DNA of 64,000 nucleotides from positions 93,019,945 to 93,083,944 of the forward strand of contig CM056376.1 of assembly GCA_029718625.1 (NCBI GenBank), given 5' to 3'. Position numbers and translations under genes: made by a program. Positions 20,581 to 39,927 of this stretch are shown piece by piece. Each line of letters opens with the position of its first letter. Within the stretch, counting starts at the first letter, position 1. Under the pieces are notes generated by a model. It was given only the letters and a program-made list of their open reading frames with translations. It ran no database searches and was not told the DNA's origin. The DNA comes from Synaphobranchus kaupii (lineage: Eukaryota > Chordata > Actinopteri > Anguilliformes > Synaphobranchidae).

Positions 20581-23030
20581 CTGTAAGTGAACTATACTTT
20601 TATCCAAAGCGACGTACAATAAGTGCATATTGAAGGTCATTGACGCGACTACAAAGCAAATCCGACAAAGCACAGCTTTCTCACAGCGTAGGAGCTATCC
20701 CTTGTAATAAACATGAGAAGTACACCCAGTCAGCTATACATTCTGAACTATAGAATAACCAAAAAACACAAGTTAAATAGAAAACAGGAAGCGAATACTA
20801 TAGAATGGCCCTATAGGTATAATTTTAGTCGAGGTGGAGTCTGAAAAAGTGCTTTTCAGACCACGCCGAAAAACAGACAGTGTTTCAGCTGAACGCAGCA
20901 GAGTGGGGAGTTCGTTCCACCACTGGTGAGCTAGGGTGGAAAAGCTCCGCAGTCGGGACGAGCGGGAGCCTTTAACACGGAGGGAGGGAAGTGCAAGTCA
21001 CCCTGCAGCAGCAGAGCGAAGTGGTCGAGTAGGAGCGTAGTGCTGGATTAAGTCCTGTAGGTAGGAGGGGCCTGACCTTTTGGCTGCAGTGTAGGCCAGG
21101 GTCAGAACTTTGAACCTGATCCTGGCCACGACCGGCAGCCAGTGGAGTGACCTCAGCAGGGGGGTGACGTGCGAAAACTTCGGGAGGTTGAACACAAGCC
21201 GAGCAGCCGCATTCTGGACCAGTTGTAGGGGCAGAATGGCGCAGGCTGGTAGGCTTGCGAGAAGGGAGTTGCAGTAGTCCAGGCGTGAGGTGACCATGGT
21301 CTGGACAAGAAGCTGGGCGGAGTAAGTGGTCAGGTACAGCCGAATTCTCCTGATGTTGTACAGGAGGAACCTGCAGGACCGTGCCGTTGCCCTGATGTGT
21401 TCTTTGAAGTCCAGCTGATCGTCCAGGACCACCCCCAGGTTCCTTGCAGAGCGGGAGGCGGTCACCATGGTTCCGTCAACGGTGATGGACAGGTCTAGGA
21501 GCGGGGAGGTCTTGTATGGCATGAAGAGCAGCTCGGTCTTGTCAAGGTTGAGCTTCAGGTGATGGCTAGACATCCACTCAGAGATGTCAGCCAGGCAAGC
21601 AGATATCCTTTCCTTTACCTGTGGGGCAGAGGGAGGGAAAGAGAGGAAGAGTTGAGTGTCATCAGCATAGCTATGGTAAGAGAAGCCATGTGAATTAATG
21701 ACTGAACCAAGGGACTTAGTATAAATGGAGAACAACAGAGGACCCAGTACAGATCCCTGAGGGACTCCTGTAAGAAGTGGATGAGGTGCAGAGACAGAGC
21801 CCTTCCAGGAGACTTGGTAGGATCTATCAGTGAGATAGGATGTAAACCAAGAGAGGGCAGTTCCAGAGATGCCCATCTCAGCTAGTGTGGAGATCAGGAG
21901 TTTGTGGTTGACCGTGTCAAACGCTGCAGACAGGTCAAGTAGAATCAGGACAGAGGAGAGGGAGGAGGCTCTGGCAGTGGCGAGTGCCTCAGTCACAGCC
22001 AGGAGCGCAGTTTCAGTATAATGCCCAGTTCTGAAGCCGGACTGATGAGGGTCGAGCAGGTTGTTCTGGTGGAGAAAAACTGACAGTTGGTTAAGGGCGG
22101 CTCGTTCAAGAGCTTTGGACAGGACGGGCAGGAGAGACACAGGACGATAGTTTCTAACATCAGAGGGGTCTAAGCTAGGTTTTTTAAGGAGTGGGGTAAC
22201 ACGGGCAGTTTTGAAAACAGCAGGAACATAGCCACAGGTTAAGGAGGTGTTGAAAATAGAAGATAGATATGGAAGGACCTCACCGGATATAGACTGGAGG
22301 ACTGCCGACGGGATGGGGTCCAGTGGGCAGGTGGTTGCACGCTGGCGCGTTACAAGTTGGAGTACATCTGTGTCCTCCAGAGTTTTAAAGGACGAAAATG
22401 TAGCGGTGGGTTCATTATGGGGCATATGAGGCGTCACCGGATGTGTGAAGGAGTTTCAGATCACGGCTACCTTCTCCTCAAAGTGGATCAGGAAGTCATC
22501 GGCAGAGAGGGAAGAGGGTGAGGGGGGTGGAGGAGGGATCAGCAGGGAAGAGAAGGTGGAAAAGAGTTTACGGGGGTTAGACATGCATGCATTAATTTTT
22601 GACTGGTAAAATGTTGCCTTAGCAGATGTAGTTGCTGATGTGAAGGCTGCCAGCAGAGTGTGATACGAGGCCAGATCATCTGGGGATCTGGATTTCCTCC
22701 ACTTTCTCTCGGCAGCTCGCAGCGTGGTTCTGCTGGATCGGAGAGAATCAGTCAGCCACGGGCATGGGGGTGATGATCGGGCCGGTTTGGAGACGAGAGG
22801 ACATAGTGAATCGAGAGACTGAGAGAGGCAGGAGTTAAAGGTGGAGGTGGCAACTTCAATAGGTAAATTAACAAAAGATGCAGGAGGAGGAAGTACAGAG
22901 AGATAGAGGAGTGTGAGAGAGTGCGGAGATTTCTCCTGAAAGTTACAGGGGGTAGGTTGTTAGGGGAGATGCGGAAGAGTGGGTAGGAGAGAGAGAATGA
23001 AAAAGAGGTTCAAATGAAAACAGCAGAAGT
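20581..23030 (-). mobile_element. L2-type LINE, 5'-truncated
   Basis: Holds ORF2 sequence from just upstream of the reverse transcriptase through the C-terminus, plus a short 3' UTR. The 3' end reads, on the minus strand, gtacgtcgctttggataaaa, the tail shared by L2 LINEs and L2-tailed SINEs (compare the SINE at 37550-37775). The 5' limit near 23030 is approximate: coding similarity fades through a frame shift at about 22880-22930. The endonuclease is missing. Confidence 0.9.
20773..22880 (-). pseudogene. L2 ORF2 reverse transcriptase, broken by two stops
   Basis: This is the replicative enzyme of the LINE. The 479-codon open stretch 20998-22437 contains the standard motifs in order: NYRPVSLL (residues 96-103), LLDLSAAFD (166-174), GVPQGSVLGP (224-233) and the catalytic YADD (257-260). 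The post-RT domain has SLHWLPVVARIRFKVLTLAY. A TGA at 20998-21000 interrupts it; the same frame then continues for 74 codons (LALPSLRVKG..., WWNELPTLLRS) to a natural-looking TAA at 20773-20775. Upstream, a second TGA at 22456-22458 separates it from an in-frame linker with FEEKVAVI. The downstream TGA fits CGA-to-TGA decay, since an Arg is expected there; the upstream one is also a possible case. The copy is otherwise well preserved, so it is fairly recent. Confidence 0.9.
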
Positions 23031-25364
23031 AAGACCAAATAAAATTTGATTTCTAAACCCATCCCCCCACCATCACCTACATGAAAGACACCACACATGT
23101 CTGTCACTGCAGGCAAGCTTTTGGGAAGCTAGTAAAAAAGGAAATTCAGCCAGCGGACAAGATTTAACCAATCCTATTGTCATGTTCCCAGGATCCAATG
23201 TATGCAAAGTCCCCAAGCTCTGTTGTTCTAAATGAAAGGAATAAGTTCTCATCCTCCTGTTGCTTCCCCAAGCAGCACTAACCATGAAAGGGGGAGGAAA
23301 ACCCAGCGTTGCCTTCCCCCCAGCTCAGCAAAATCCTTCTTGAGAGGGAGAGAGAGAGACAGAGGGAGAGGGAGAGAGAGAGAGAGAGAGGGAGAGAGAG
23401 AGAAACAGAAGGTACCTGCAGGTATGGTATGGAAGAGAGAGGACATCGCTGCACACTGCAGGTTTTCACTCCTGCCAGCTCTGGCACTGTGCCAGGCGAT
23501 TCAACCAATCACAGTCCTGAGACGGTCAGTGGTTAAGAGAGAGCTGGAACACCTGCTGGACTTGCTGGAGTGGGGGGGAACACCCCTGATTTACGCCGAC
23601 CACAGCAGAACAGTGTTCCTTAATCCAGAAAACCACAGAGAGGAGGCCCACGCTTCCACAGAGCCGCGGTAATGAATCTTCACAGTGGAGCAGCACATCT
23701 TGTGCCCCAGTGAGGAAGTGAGCCGCTGTTTGCGTCTGTCGCCAGAGAAATTCATAAATAAACACTGTGTGGGAGTGGGACGTGAGGGCACCGACTCCAT
23801 TGACCCGTGCTGGTCGGCTCATTGGTCACCTTGACGAATATCATGCCAGGATTCCGAGATGCCATGCATCATCCTTCGACAGATGTGATAAGTCGCCGCC
23901 CCCCCCCACCCTTCGCAGCCTACTAGGACTCGTGTAATGAAGCCTGGTTCTGTGTCTGCCTCGGCCCAGCCCAGCCCTGCAACTGCTAGCATCCGAAAAT
24001 GCTCCTCTAAATTTATGGTGCCATTCATCATAGCCAGTGCAGGTCCCCCCCACCTGCATACATGCTCATCCTAAGAAATTAAACTGGATGACCTCAGCCA
24101 TCTAACATGAGCCGCAGGACCTCCGACTATCCAAGCTGAAATGCGCAATTGCTTAGCTCTGAAGTCCCGTAATCAATCACAGCGATCGATTTCCAAATAT
24201 CCGTCACTGTGGGACTTAACAGGTCAGATGTTCTGCTCATCAGGTGAAAGAGAGAAAATGTCTCCATGTTAAATGATATAGTGCAGAGAGTGCTTTTTTC
24301 ACTGGATCAGAGTATTGCTGAGTAAAATAACTGACATCTACATTCTTATTGCCTAGTAGGTCTTAACAATGCATGGAAAATACTGATGAACAAGATGACA
24401 AAGTAATGTTCTCCGATTCAGTAAAAGCCCAGTAAATCAATCTGCATAAATTTGGGCCTCATTAGCAAGAGTCTCAATATTTCACTATTGAATTGACTTG
24501 AATTAACCAAGTATGTTAAATTACAACTGCCCTTGCTATTTTGAAACATTAATGAATATTTCAGCTTTTTTGAAGTCAAGGCCAAAATAACAGATTTCTC
24601 ACAGTTAACAATACATTTGATTGCAAACTTATTTTGATGAAAACAAAAATACACGAAACACATCAAAGACATATATGTTTTGTAGTTTTTTATTGGGGTT
24701 TAACAAACTGTTGGAAGGGATCCTATGGTGGTTTATGGTTTTAATATCCTGGTCCCAGTTCTAAAGGAAGTGGAAACATCCAAGTGCTCCAGATGGGGCC
24801 TGAAATCACCAGATTAATTTTCCTCTTAATGCTTTGTTTACAGAAATCTCAAAGTGACTAAGACAACGTGGTTAAATTTCAACGTTTGCAGGGCAGTGTG
24901 GGATGCCTCCATGTGCTTCGAACTATTGGCTGTATATATTTCAAACAAGCTTCAGGGCATCATTGGAAGTTTTCAGTTGTTTGATGAATTTATCTTTCTG
25001 CGTTGAATAAAGGAAAACAGTTGATTATTCATGTTTTACTTGGGAGGACATCAAAAGAAGCATTGGATAATAGAACTGATCTCCTGACAGGAGTCCAGGT
25101 TTAGATTTCTTCTCCCTGTCTCTCTGAGATTTGACCGCAGCTCAGTGAGACAATCGGCATGGTCACAATAACCCCTGCGTTGCCAGATCTGCTGTGGGCA
25201 GGTGAGCCAAAACCCCAGCAGTAGTAATGGGTTCCATATGGGGCGGAGCTACCCCAGCTGCTGTCAAACACTGGCCACAAAGAGCAATACCATTGGTTCT
25301 AATCTAAGGAGTAACGCATCACAGATTTGTGGCTGATAACACATCACAGGTTCATGAAGCCTCT
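23031..25364. other. Spacer with GA-rich tract
   Basis: A (ga)n-rich simple repeat lies at about 23342-23406. The flanking sequence is moderately GC-rich (to about 24200) and then AT-rich. No gene or transposon recognised; a short G/C-run occurs near 23900. Confidence 0.4.
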
Positions 25365-25832
25365 GGCCGTGTTCAAATCAGAACCCTATCTACTGCGCCC
25401 TGTCTCCTGCGTACAGGGCACTGGCAGAAGTATGCTGTTTAATGTGCACTGTTTAGTACGCGATGTGCAGTACACAAAAAATATCTGCCATTCTATTTTC
25501 CAGCCGTACTGTGGAAGTGCCGTAAGACGTCCCACCCTTGATCGGCCATGTCACATGTTGTTTTTGTTGTATTTGAAGGAAAATGTCAGCAAAGCTGCGC
25601 CTCAGTTCTTAAAACTAAGCTTTACATGTTATTTATGCGACCAAATTATTTGTATACCTCTTGAAAAGTGTGCTCCCGATTGTACTCAGCGAAACCGCGG
25701 AAGTAAATGTATCATACAGGGTTTAAAGTATACTATATTTAGAGAGAATTTTGCTTACTTAAAGACTTTTTCATCCTGTTTACTGAACAAGCCTACCTAA
25801 TAGTGTGGAAGGGTGCTGATTTGGACACAGCC
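25365..25832. mobile_element. MITE with 24-bp inverted ends (468 bp)
   Basis: Left end ggccgtgttcaaatcagaac matches the inverse of the right end (ggctgtgtccaaatcagcac) at 17 of 20 positions. A chance 157-codon frame crosses it with no domain. The target duplication is not resolved, so the superfamily is uncertain. Confidence 0.65.
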
Positions 25833-26875
25833 TCGGTCTCCCATCATTACTTAAAAATGGTCACTTCACCTGGACCTAAAGCTTCACCCTGGTAGGCCAA
25901 ACAGTGGTGATCACATTTAAAAATAAAGGTGTGGATTCAATGAAAAATGAACTCAAACCTATGATGGATGTGGGTCGCTGCCAGTGGCACCTTAGCATAA
26001 TCCGGCCTTCCTTTCCATGACAGCGGGTAATAAAGCACTCACACAAGAGAGCAGTTTAACTGCAGCTATGTCACTGACTGCCCCAACCTTTTCCAGCCCG
26101 TCAAAGAACGGGTCGACTCGCGTGGAGCCAAGGGAGAGGCCATGGACCTGACAGGCTCAACGGTTCCTATTACCCTGTCAGATGCAACTCGAGCGAACGC
26201 CGATACGTCCGCGCCTCGCCATGACATGATGGTGGAAAATTGCACCCAATTTCCTCACCATCAAATTCAAATAAATAGGATTAAGATTTTGTGACGGTGT
26301 GTGTTGTGAATGGGCCTCCCAGCCTGAGAGTCTCTCATTAAGCTGTTGTTTTCATTAAATGGAGTGAAGTCAGTGTTTTCTCAGGAGAACGGAGGGGGTC
26401 AGAGAGAGGTCTCCCTTTAGTCCGGGCTCTACTGAGGGACAGCCACTGTACAAAGCTCGGAACATTGAACATAGAATATGGAATATTAAATGCAGAACAT
26501 GGAACACAGAAAAAAGGCCAAACTGGTAATATACAGTACATTATTCTACAAAATAAGTTCTGACTAATAATAAAGAGGTGTGGCATGCAGCGTTAAACCT
26601 TTTTATTTTTCTTGCATTGTAACCCTCACTTCTACAATTGTGGGGAAGACAGCTGCAAAAATTATACATTGTGTATAATCACCAGAGAATTGCACGTCAG
26701 CGGTAAATGTCATTTTGTCAATAGAGAATAAGGTCATTTTAATTACACAGCAATTAAATGCATAGAATGCAAGTAAATGTAAGCACGCTGTATTAAGACA
26801 ATTTATCGCACCAGCAACGCTTTCCATAGTTTAAACTTTATGTGAAATCTTTATTACTTTAACACTAAATAGATC
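25833..26875. other. Unassigned spacer
   Basis: Includes a CpG-containing stretch at about 26100-26230 and AT-rich sequence beyond. A small run of related 'gaacat' words occurs at 26460-26515. No gene recognised. Confidence 0.35.
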
Positions 26876-27077
26876 CATAGGATCTGTATGAGGAGAGAGA
26901 GCCTCATAGGATCTGTATGAGGAGAGAGAGCCCCATAGGATCTATATGAGGAGAGAGAGCCCCATAGGATCTGTATGAGGAGAGAGAGCCCCATAGGATC
27001 TGTATGAGGAGAGAGAGCCCCATAGGATCTGTATGAGGAGAGAGAGCCCCATAGGATCTGTATGAGGAGAGAGAGTG
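26876..27077. repeat. 29-bp minisatellite, seven copies
   Basis: The unit starts cataggatctgtatgaggag and ends agagagccc. Copies begin at 26876, 26905, 26934 and so on, with only a few substitutions (gcct for gccc in the first, ctatat for ctgtat in the third). The last copy ends in gagagagtg. Confidence 0.95.
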
Positions 27078-30268
<3,191 letters not shown>

Positions 30269-30295
30269 GGGGGGGGGGGGGGGGGGGGGGGGGGG
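30269..30295 (+). repeat. Poly-G run (27 bases)
   Basis: Uninterrupted G at 30269-30295. It could form intramolecular or intermolecular G-quadruplexes; its true length may be uncertain because homopolymers are prone to sequencing error. Confidence 0.9.
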
Positions 30296-30667
30296 TGAGC
30301 ACAAATGAGCATTGCGAACATATAATGCATAGCAAGTTCTGTCGGGATACTCTTGCCGGTCGGTTAGCAACCACACGTCTCACACGTCTGCGTTAAGATT
30401 CACGTTCACCCTCCACCACCCCAGCTACCACCTGTTGTTTGGATCTGCGTTGGTACGGGGGGTTTCTGGTCATCTCCTGTTTAGCGGGGAGATGCCTGTG
30501 CTCCAGAGTAGTACCTAAAGTAGATCCATTCAGCACAAACCAAAATAATTATGCAGCACATTCATTCATTATAACATGTTGTTTCAATACGTGAGTTGTC
30601 CTGACAGAAATCAGTTTGTGCGGGTAATGCCTGTGCATGAAGCACAAGCGCGTGGCGGAGCAGGAAT

Positions 30668-30690
30668 ACACACACACACACACACACACA
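30668..30690 (+). repeat. (AC)n microsatellite, short
   Basis: About 11 units of AC. Confidence 0.9.
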
Positions 30691-31090
30691 GAGCAGGAAC
30701 AGTTGCATCCCTTGACACACTCTAAACGGAGTGCGACGTGCACGACGTGCATCTTGCCATTGTGACGTCATAGCTATTCTGTGCCCCAGAAAAAAAACAT
30801 GCTCTAAATTTGGACTCTCAGAGCTGAATGCTGTTGCTGGTTAGGTGATGCGATTCCTTTGGCTGCACAATCGTGACAGGTTTTCATACATTCCTCTCCA
30901 TTCCTCCCTTATTCTTCTTCTTTCTCTACCATTATTTTTTCAGTTTTTTTTCTTTTATTATTTTATTCATTCTTTAGTCAAGTTCTTAAGGCCCTGGGCA
31001 GTTTCGGGATTTGCCACGTTATCATTTCATGAACCGCAACACTGTGTGACAATGTCGACCTCGTCAAAGCAAGTCTCCAGATAATTGCTG

Positions 31091-31091
<1 letters not shown>

Positions 31092-31132
<41 letters not shown>

Positions 31133-31158
31133 ATGGATGTGTATGTGCTTGTGTTTGT

Positions 31159-31234
<76 letters not shown>
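31092..31234 (+). repeat. (TG)n microsatellite, interrupted
   Basis: Two pure blocks (31092-31129 and about 31165-31234) separated by a diverged TG-rich piece containing gcgcatggatg. Confidence 0.97.
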
Positions 31235-31235
<1 letters not shown>

Positions 31236-33797
31236 GTGGAGGCTCTTATGGGTTTCCATTGGTCTCAAAGGTGGTGTGATGTCTCTCTGTCTTACTCTTG
31301 GAGTCACACACCCCGATTAGAACAAATAGTGTTACCAATTCTGTCCTCACTTGTTGCTCCATGGTTCACCTGAGGATGTGCTTTCGAAAAACAAAAACAT
31401 CTTGATTAGTAAATGGAGTCTCTGAGTCGCTGTGTCCTTAGAGAATGGAAGAAGTCCATTATTTAAGGCCTCTCTCAACAGGAGACTCTAAGGGGATTTA
31501 CACTGAGGTGTCTTACTTTTTGGATATGGCTGTACCAGAGGCCTTATCTATCAACTGCAACAATGCACACAAATGTAGACAAAACTACACGCTCTCATTG
31601 TTACAGATAAAAATGAATGGATTTATCAAGAGAAAAAGTTGTGCCTGTTTCCTGCAGGAAACAGGAACAGCGCAGCTAAGATGCTGAGAGGAATGAAAAT
31701 GTTCCACTTGCTGGTGGGTTAATTTCTCATTATTTTAAGATAAACCCCCAACTAAAAATACAATGCCCAACTTAATGCATAGGCTTAGTAGAATAAACGT
31801 AATAGACCAATCTAAGAAAAGACTTAGACAATAGTTCCCCCCTGTAAAATACATTCAACAAAAAACATTTTCAACGTTCAAAAATGCCAAGTTACTCACT
31901 CATATAAAGCACTGTCAATTAAAAAAGCCAGATTTACTTATAATGAAGATCTATAACAGAACCCTTTTGGGCTATAATTCTACGTCAAATAAATCTCGCA
32001 TATAGACTACCTATGCAGATAACAAGCCCTGAAGGATGCATAGCTTGGGTATTTACAACATATCCCAAAAGATAGCCATAATTTCCCTCATAATCTTAGC
32101 CAATCTCCTTAATCTTACAAAAAATACAAAGTAATAAATACACATAACAATTTAAAAAAGTACCATTCCTTAAAAATACCTAATTTCTGTTTCATTATCA
32201 CAAGGTAGGCAGTCCCTACTTTGCCTATCCTGAATGCACATCACTGTGGCTACACAAATGAAACAAGCCCTATTCCAAAGCAATGCTACCCAATGTTTCC
32301 TAAATTCTTTAATGTAACTTGGCCCTGTGTTTTCTCATCTCGCCATCTGAAGAGAATGTGGTAATTCAAACTTTAAATGTCAAATAACAAAAAAAATGTC
32401 CCATGGAAGACCACATCATTTCAATGAATGTTTTAAACAGTTGATGAAAAATGACACTCCAGAAAGGATGTGTTTATACTTGGTTGTCAAGTTAATTTTA
32501 GAAAATGTACAAGTTTTAAAAATGTTCTATGCTGCTAGAAATTATAACATTTGAATATACCCTATAACATTTGAATTTATAAACAGACCTTTATACCAAG
32601 TAACATCATTAACAATAGAGAAAATGGGGATGAATAAATACATACAAATTAGAAATATTTATACCTAGTAAATAGCCTGAATATTGCATCTTACAAACCT
32701 ATCCAGACATTAATGGGACAAACATGTTTGTGGGTCAGTTGAAGCCAAATAAGTAAAATAGTACAATTTCTTCCTTCACGGTCCACCAAGCAGCAAAATA
32801 GTGAGGGACACATTTAATACAGTGTGAGCTGGCCAAGATTAATGCATTGACAACAGCAGCTAGCTGAGCAGCGCTTACGTCATGGCCCGCGCTACAATAG
32901 GGTTTGGACAGGAAAACATTGAATAACCATAAATATGACTGTGAATTTATATGTCATACTGTATCAATTTACGTATTTATACATCTTGTTGGGCACTGGG
33001 CACATAAAAAGCAATATGCATTAGGTAGGCAGACATATGTCAATTTAAACTTCGGTCACCATAAACTGACAATTGTGCAAAGAGTGCAGCAGATTATGAT
33101 TATGATGATCGCGACGATTATGATTACAATATGATTATTACCATCAGCCTGAGGGATTTTCTTTAATGCAAATATGGTCTGCTGTATAATGTCAAAATAT
33201 AAAAGCAATTATAAAAATACAGTACAAGGACTGTAAGGGTAAATTATACTACATGCAGATTACAGAGATAAGAATGTGTAATGATGAGAACAGTACATTC
33301 AAGACCATCTAGTACTTCAGGCTCATCCATCCAGCACCATATGTCTTGAACACTCCAAAGTGTGATCAGAGCATGTTAACAAACCTTGAAATAAATGAAT
33401 GCAAATGTTTCAGCACTATGTAAAAGCTATGGTTAAGACATATGGGTAAATCAATAAAGACTGAATCTGAGCTGAAAATGTAGGCCGGGATCACAATATG
33501 AAAGAACAGGCATGAATCAAGCCCTGTTGTTATTACACAGTAATGCTGCAGCAGTAAATGGCTCAGTGTTTGTAATAGCATAATCCATTTTAATCCATTT
33601 ATATGTACGGTATATCCTTTTTTTGTTGTTGCATAATTCACATTTATTGACATAAATGAGAGGGGTCTTAAGTATAAGCCTATTTGCAGGCTGCGGGCCT
33701 AATACACACTACAACAGAAATGTTTTTAATTATATTACAGCAGAAAAGTAACAGTGAAAGATGACAAACACTTCAGCACCAAACCAAAGTGATGGGG
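31235..33797. other. Unassigned AT-rich stretch, 2.5 kb
   Basis: No long frames, tandem arrays or paired inverted repeats. A small gat/tga-rich patch lies at 33094-33142. Composition is even, so this is either old unique sequence or decayed repeats. Confidence 0.35.
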
Positions 33798-33836
<39 letters not shown>

Positions 33837-33838
33837 GG
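33798..33838 (+). repeat. (GA)n microsatellite
   Basis: About 20 units of GA with one aaag interruption. Confidence 0.95.
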
Positions 33839-34035
33839 ATAAAAATAGCCCAAAAGACGCAATCATGATGACGAGGACAGCCTTTTTACTCCAACTTCGC
33901 ACGTGTGTGCGCACACAGTGGCTTCCATGGCCACAAATCATAATGTGTATTTTTCCCTTTCATATTTGGTTCAGATACGTTCCATTTACAGCATGTACAT
34001 TTCCTCTCCTCAGTTCTGACTCCTGCAATGCACGT

Positions 34036-37549
<3,514 letters not shown>

Positions 37550-37775
37550 TTACATTACATTACATTACAGGCATTTAGCAGACGCTCTTATCCAGAGTGA
37601 CTTACACAACTTATTAGCATTTCTTACATCCATTTATACAGCTGGATATATACTGAAGCTATTCAGATTAAGTACCTTGCTCAAGGGTACAACGGCAGTG
37701 TCCTACCTGGGAATCGAACCTGCAACCTTTCGGTTACAAGTCCAGTTCCTTAACCATTATACTACACTGCCGCCC
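37550..37775 (-). mobile_element. tRNA-derived SINE with L2-type tail (V-SINE-like), intact
   Basis: On the minus strand it starts gggcggcagtgtagtataat, with an A box at about 37747-37764 (tagtataatggttaagga) and a perfect B box ggttcgattcc (37710-37720). The anticodon-loop position reads TGT, suggesting a tRNA-Thr-like head. The 3' part carries the L2-type tail ctctggataagagcgtctgc, then (attgt/aatgt)-type repeats. AATTCA flanks both sides (37544-37549 and 37776-37781), a target duplication from LINE-driven insertion. The promoter boxes are intact. Confidence 0.9.
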
Positions 37776-37892
37776 AATTCAACCAATAAAACTTTAATTA
37801 ATGTTTCAGTGTGTGTATAGGTGCAGTGTAACAGTTGTTGTCTATAGGCTTACGTTTTTACACCGTATCCCTGTGTACAGCTGGACATTTAC

Positions 37893-38096
37893 CAGAGGTG
37901 GAAAGTCCAGGGGTCAGAAAGTAAAAGTCCTGCCATGTTTTCCTTCCACCCATGAACTCACACAGCTGATTTCACTAATTAGCTCTACCTCCTGGCTGAA
38001 GAATTGTGCCAATTAGCAAATCCAGGTTATTGGAACAAAATACTGGGGAGGACTTCTACTTTCTCAACCTGAACTTTCCACCTCTGACATTTACTG
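37893..38096. mobile_element. hAT MITE, family 'cagaggtgg', copy 1 (204 bp)
   Basis: Termini cagaggtggaaagtccaggg and inverse ending ctttccacctctg. A perfect 8-bp duplication ACATTTAC flanks it (37885-37892 and 38097-38104). Internal sequence matches the copy at 58921-59104. Non-coding. Confidence 0.92.
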
Positions 38097-38104
38097 ATGC
38101 ATTG

Positions 38105-39277
38105 ACCCAAGGAAGAGTAAGCACAGCACTTGCACCAAGATACAATGACGTCCCCATTCGGGAACTGAACCTGCAAAGTTCTGTTTACAAACCCACTTCA
38201 CTTTTCCATGTCTTCACTGATCATCATCCTCATCATCATCATGGTCATCATGGCGATTTGTGGCTTTAGGTAGGATGGTGCTGCACCCAGGTAATCGCAT
38301 TCGGGGTGCATTAGAATGATTCCACAGCCAGCCTGGAAGTACCCCGCAGAAAGAGCTGTGAAAAGCTTGTCTGATCTTTGAACGCAACCTTGAAACTGTC
38401 TCATTCCCACTGCATGGATTCCTGCCAGGTTCCAGGATGAGCCTGGGACGGATTGCTTCAGAACATCGTTCTCTGTTTTTCTTGGATCCACCCGGCTGAA
38501 GTTAGCCAAATGGCCATTTGTTCTTTTCAGCTCTTTTACCTTTATTTTAATTTATTCAACATGCAGTGAATAATCGTTGAATGTTTACCTGAACTGACTT
38601 TTACTTCCCATCACCAGGACTCCAATATATTTAATGCTGGATGTTAAAAAATACTCTGAAATACCCTAGCTTTGGACTGTAACGTGAATGTTTACACTCA
38701 AGGCATTTGTTTGAAATTGCACATGCTGCAGGAGAATGGACTTGCTAGAAACCTGAGTAGAATGCATTTTCTAAAAGAATATGCACATCCCACTGAAATA
38801 TAAACATGTCCTTCGAATCATTTGTCTCCCTTTAAGATCATGACCTTGAAAAAGGTTTTAAAACGAGTGGATCTGTTTCAGATGAAAATAGCCTCCTGGA
38901 TCTCCTACGAGTGTCATCCTGACAGAGAATTCCCAAATATTTGATGAAATAATCCCTTTGATGGTGTTTTATGAATGTTTATTCCACAATGTTATACGTG
39001 CCAGTTATCATGCCCAGATCACCCTGAAGACATCCTTTTACAAACACCATCGCTGGTAACTGTACTCTCAAACATCTAGTCTCCAGTCTTGTATACAATA
39101 GGCTTTTTCTGAGTTAAGGGGGACAATAATTGGGTGGTTAGTCCATTAGCATAATCGCAAGAGAAGCTGTGCCTATTTTGTAATGACATTGAATATAACA
39201 GACCTGACAGGAAGCAAATGCAATCCAGTTCTTCAGCCCTCAGCTATTTCACTAGTTGTCAGAGAAGGAGTTTAATC
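38105..39277. other. Spacer with a short (cat)n patch
   Basis: An imperfect (atc)n repeat at about 38218-38252. Otherwise nothing recognised. Confidence 0.4.
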
Positions 39278-39281
39278 TTAA

Positions 39282-39927
39282 AGGGATAGTTTGGAATTTT
39301 GGACATAATGTCTCAATTACGACTTACCCATGATGTAGTTGATTGATGGAAACCATTTTCAGCTAATTCCATGCTGTCCCTTCTTGTGGACATACACACG
39401 TTGCTAATGCTAACGCAACTCTATGGCAACCGGTAGCATCCCCTACCAAACGCGCTTAAACACTCCACAGTGCACCCAAAGCAAATAAAATACGACGACA
39501 GTCTATCGGGGGAGCTTTACATTACCTACGAATGTAGTGCCGGCACTGATCGACTACAGCAACAAAGAAGTGTAACAAGTTGCAATGGCCACGTTCGCTC
39601 CACCGCCGTACTTCCACAGAGAATATTAGGTCAGCACAAAGTAAAGGATTCAACGATAGTTTGACTTCAAAAATGATGGTATAAACACTCAAAATAACCC
39701 TGATAGACTGTCATCATATTTTATTTGCTTTGGGTGCACTGTGGAGTGTTTAAGTACGTTTGGTAGTGGATGCTACCGGTTGCCATAGAGTTGCGCTAGC
39801 ATTAGCAATGTGTGTATGTCCAAAAGAAGGGACAGCATGGAACTAGCTGAAAATGGTTTCCATCAATCAACTACATCATGGGTAAGTTGTAATTGAGACA
39901 TTATGTCCAAAATTCTGAACTATCCCT
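39282..39927. mobile_element. TTAA-flanked palindromic element (646 bp), arms ~230 bp
   Basis: Flanked by TTAA at 39278-39281 and 39928-39931. The left arm 39282 to about 39510 starts agggatagtttggaattttg; the right arm from about 39700 is its near-perfect reverse complement, ending caaaattctgaactatccct. The roughly 190-bp centre is unique and non-coding. A Kolobok- or piggyBac-type non-autonomous foldback is the likely class. Confidence 0.9.

Noticed and set aside
22247..22429. Plus-strand frame inside the L2 LINE
   Set aside because: Shadow of the minus-strand reverse transcriptase.
25327..25800. 157-codon open frame
   Set aside because: It coincides with the MITE at 25365-25832 and shows no domain; chance frame.
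37550..37775. Possible tRNA-Thr gene
   Set aside because: A and B boxes are present but an acceptor stem does not close and the sequence continues into an L2-type tail; it is a SINE.
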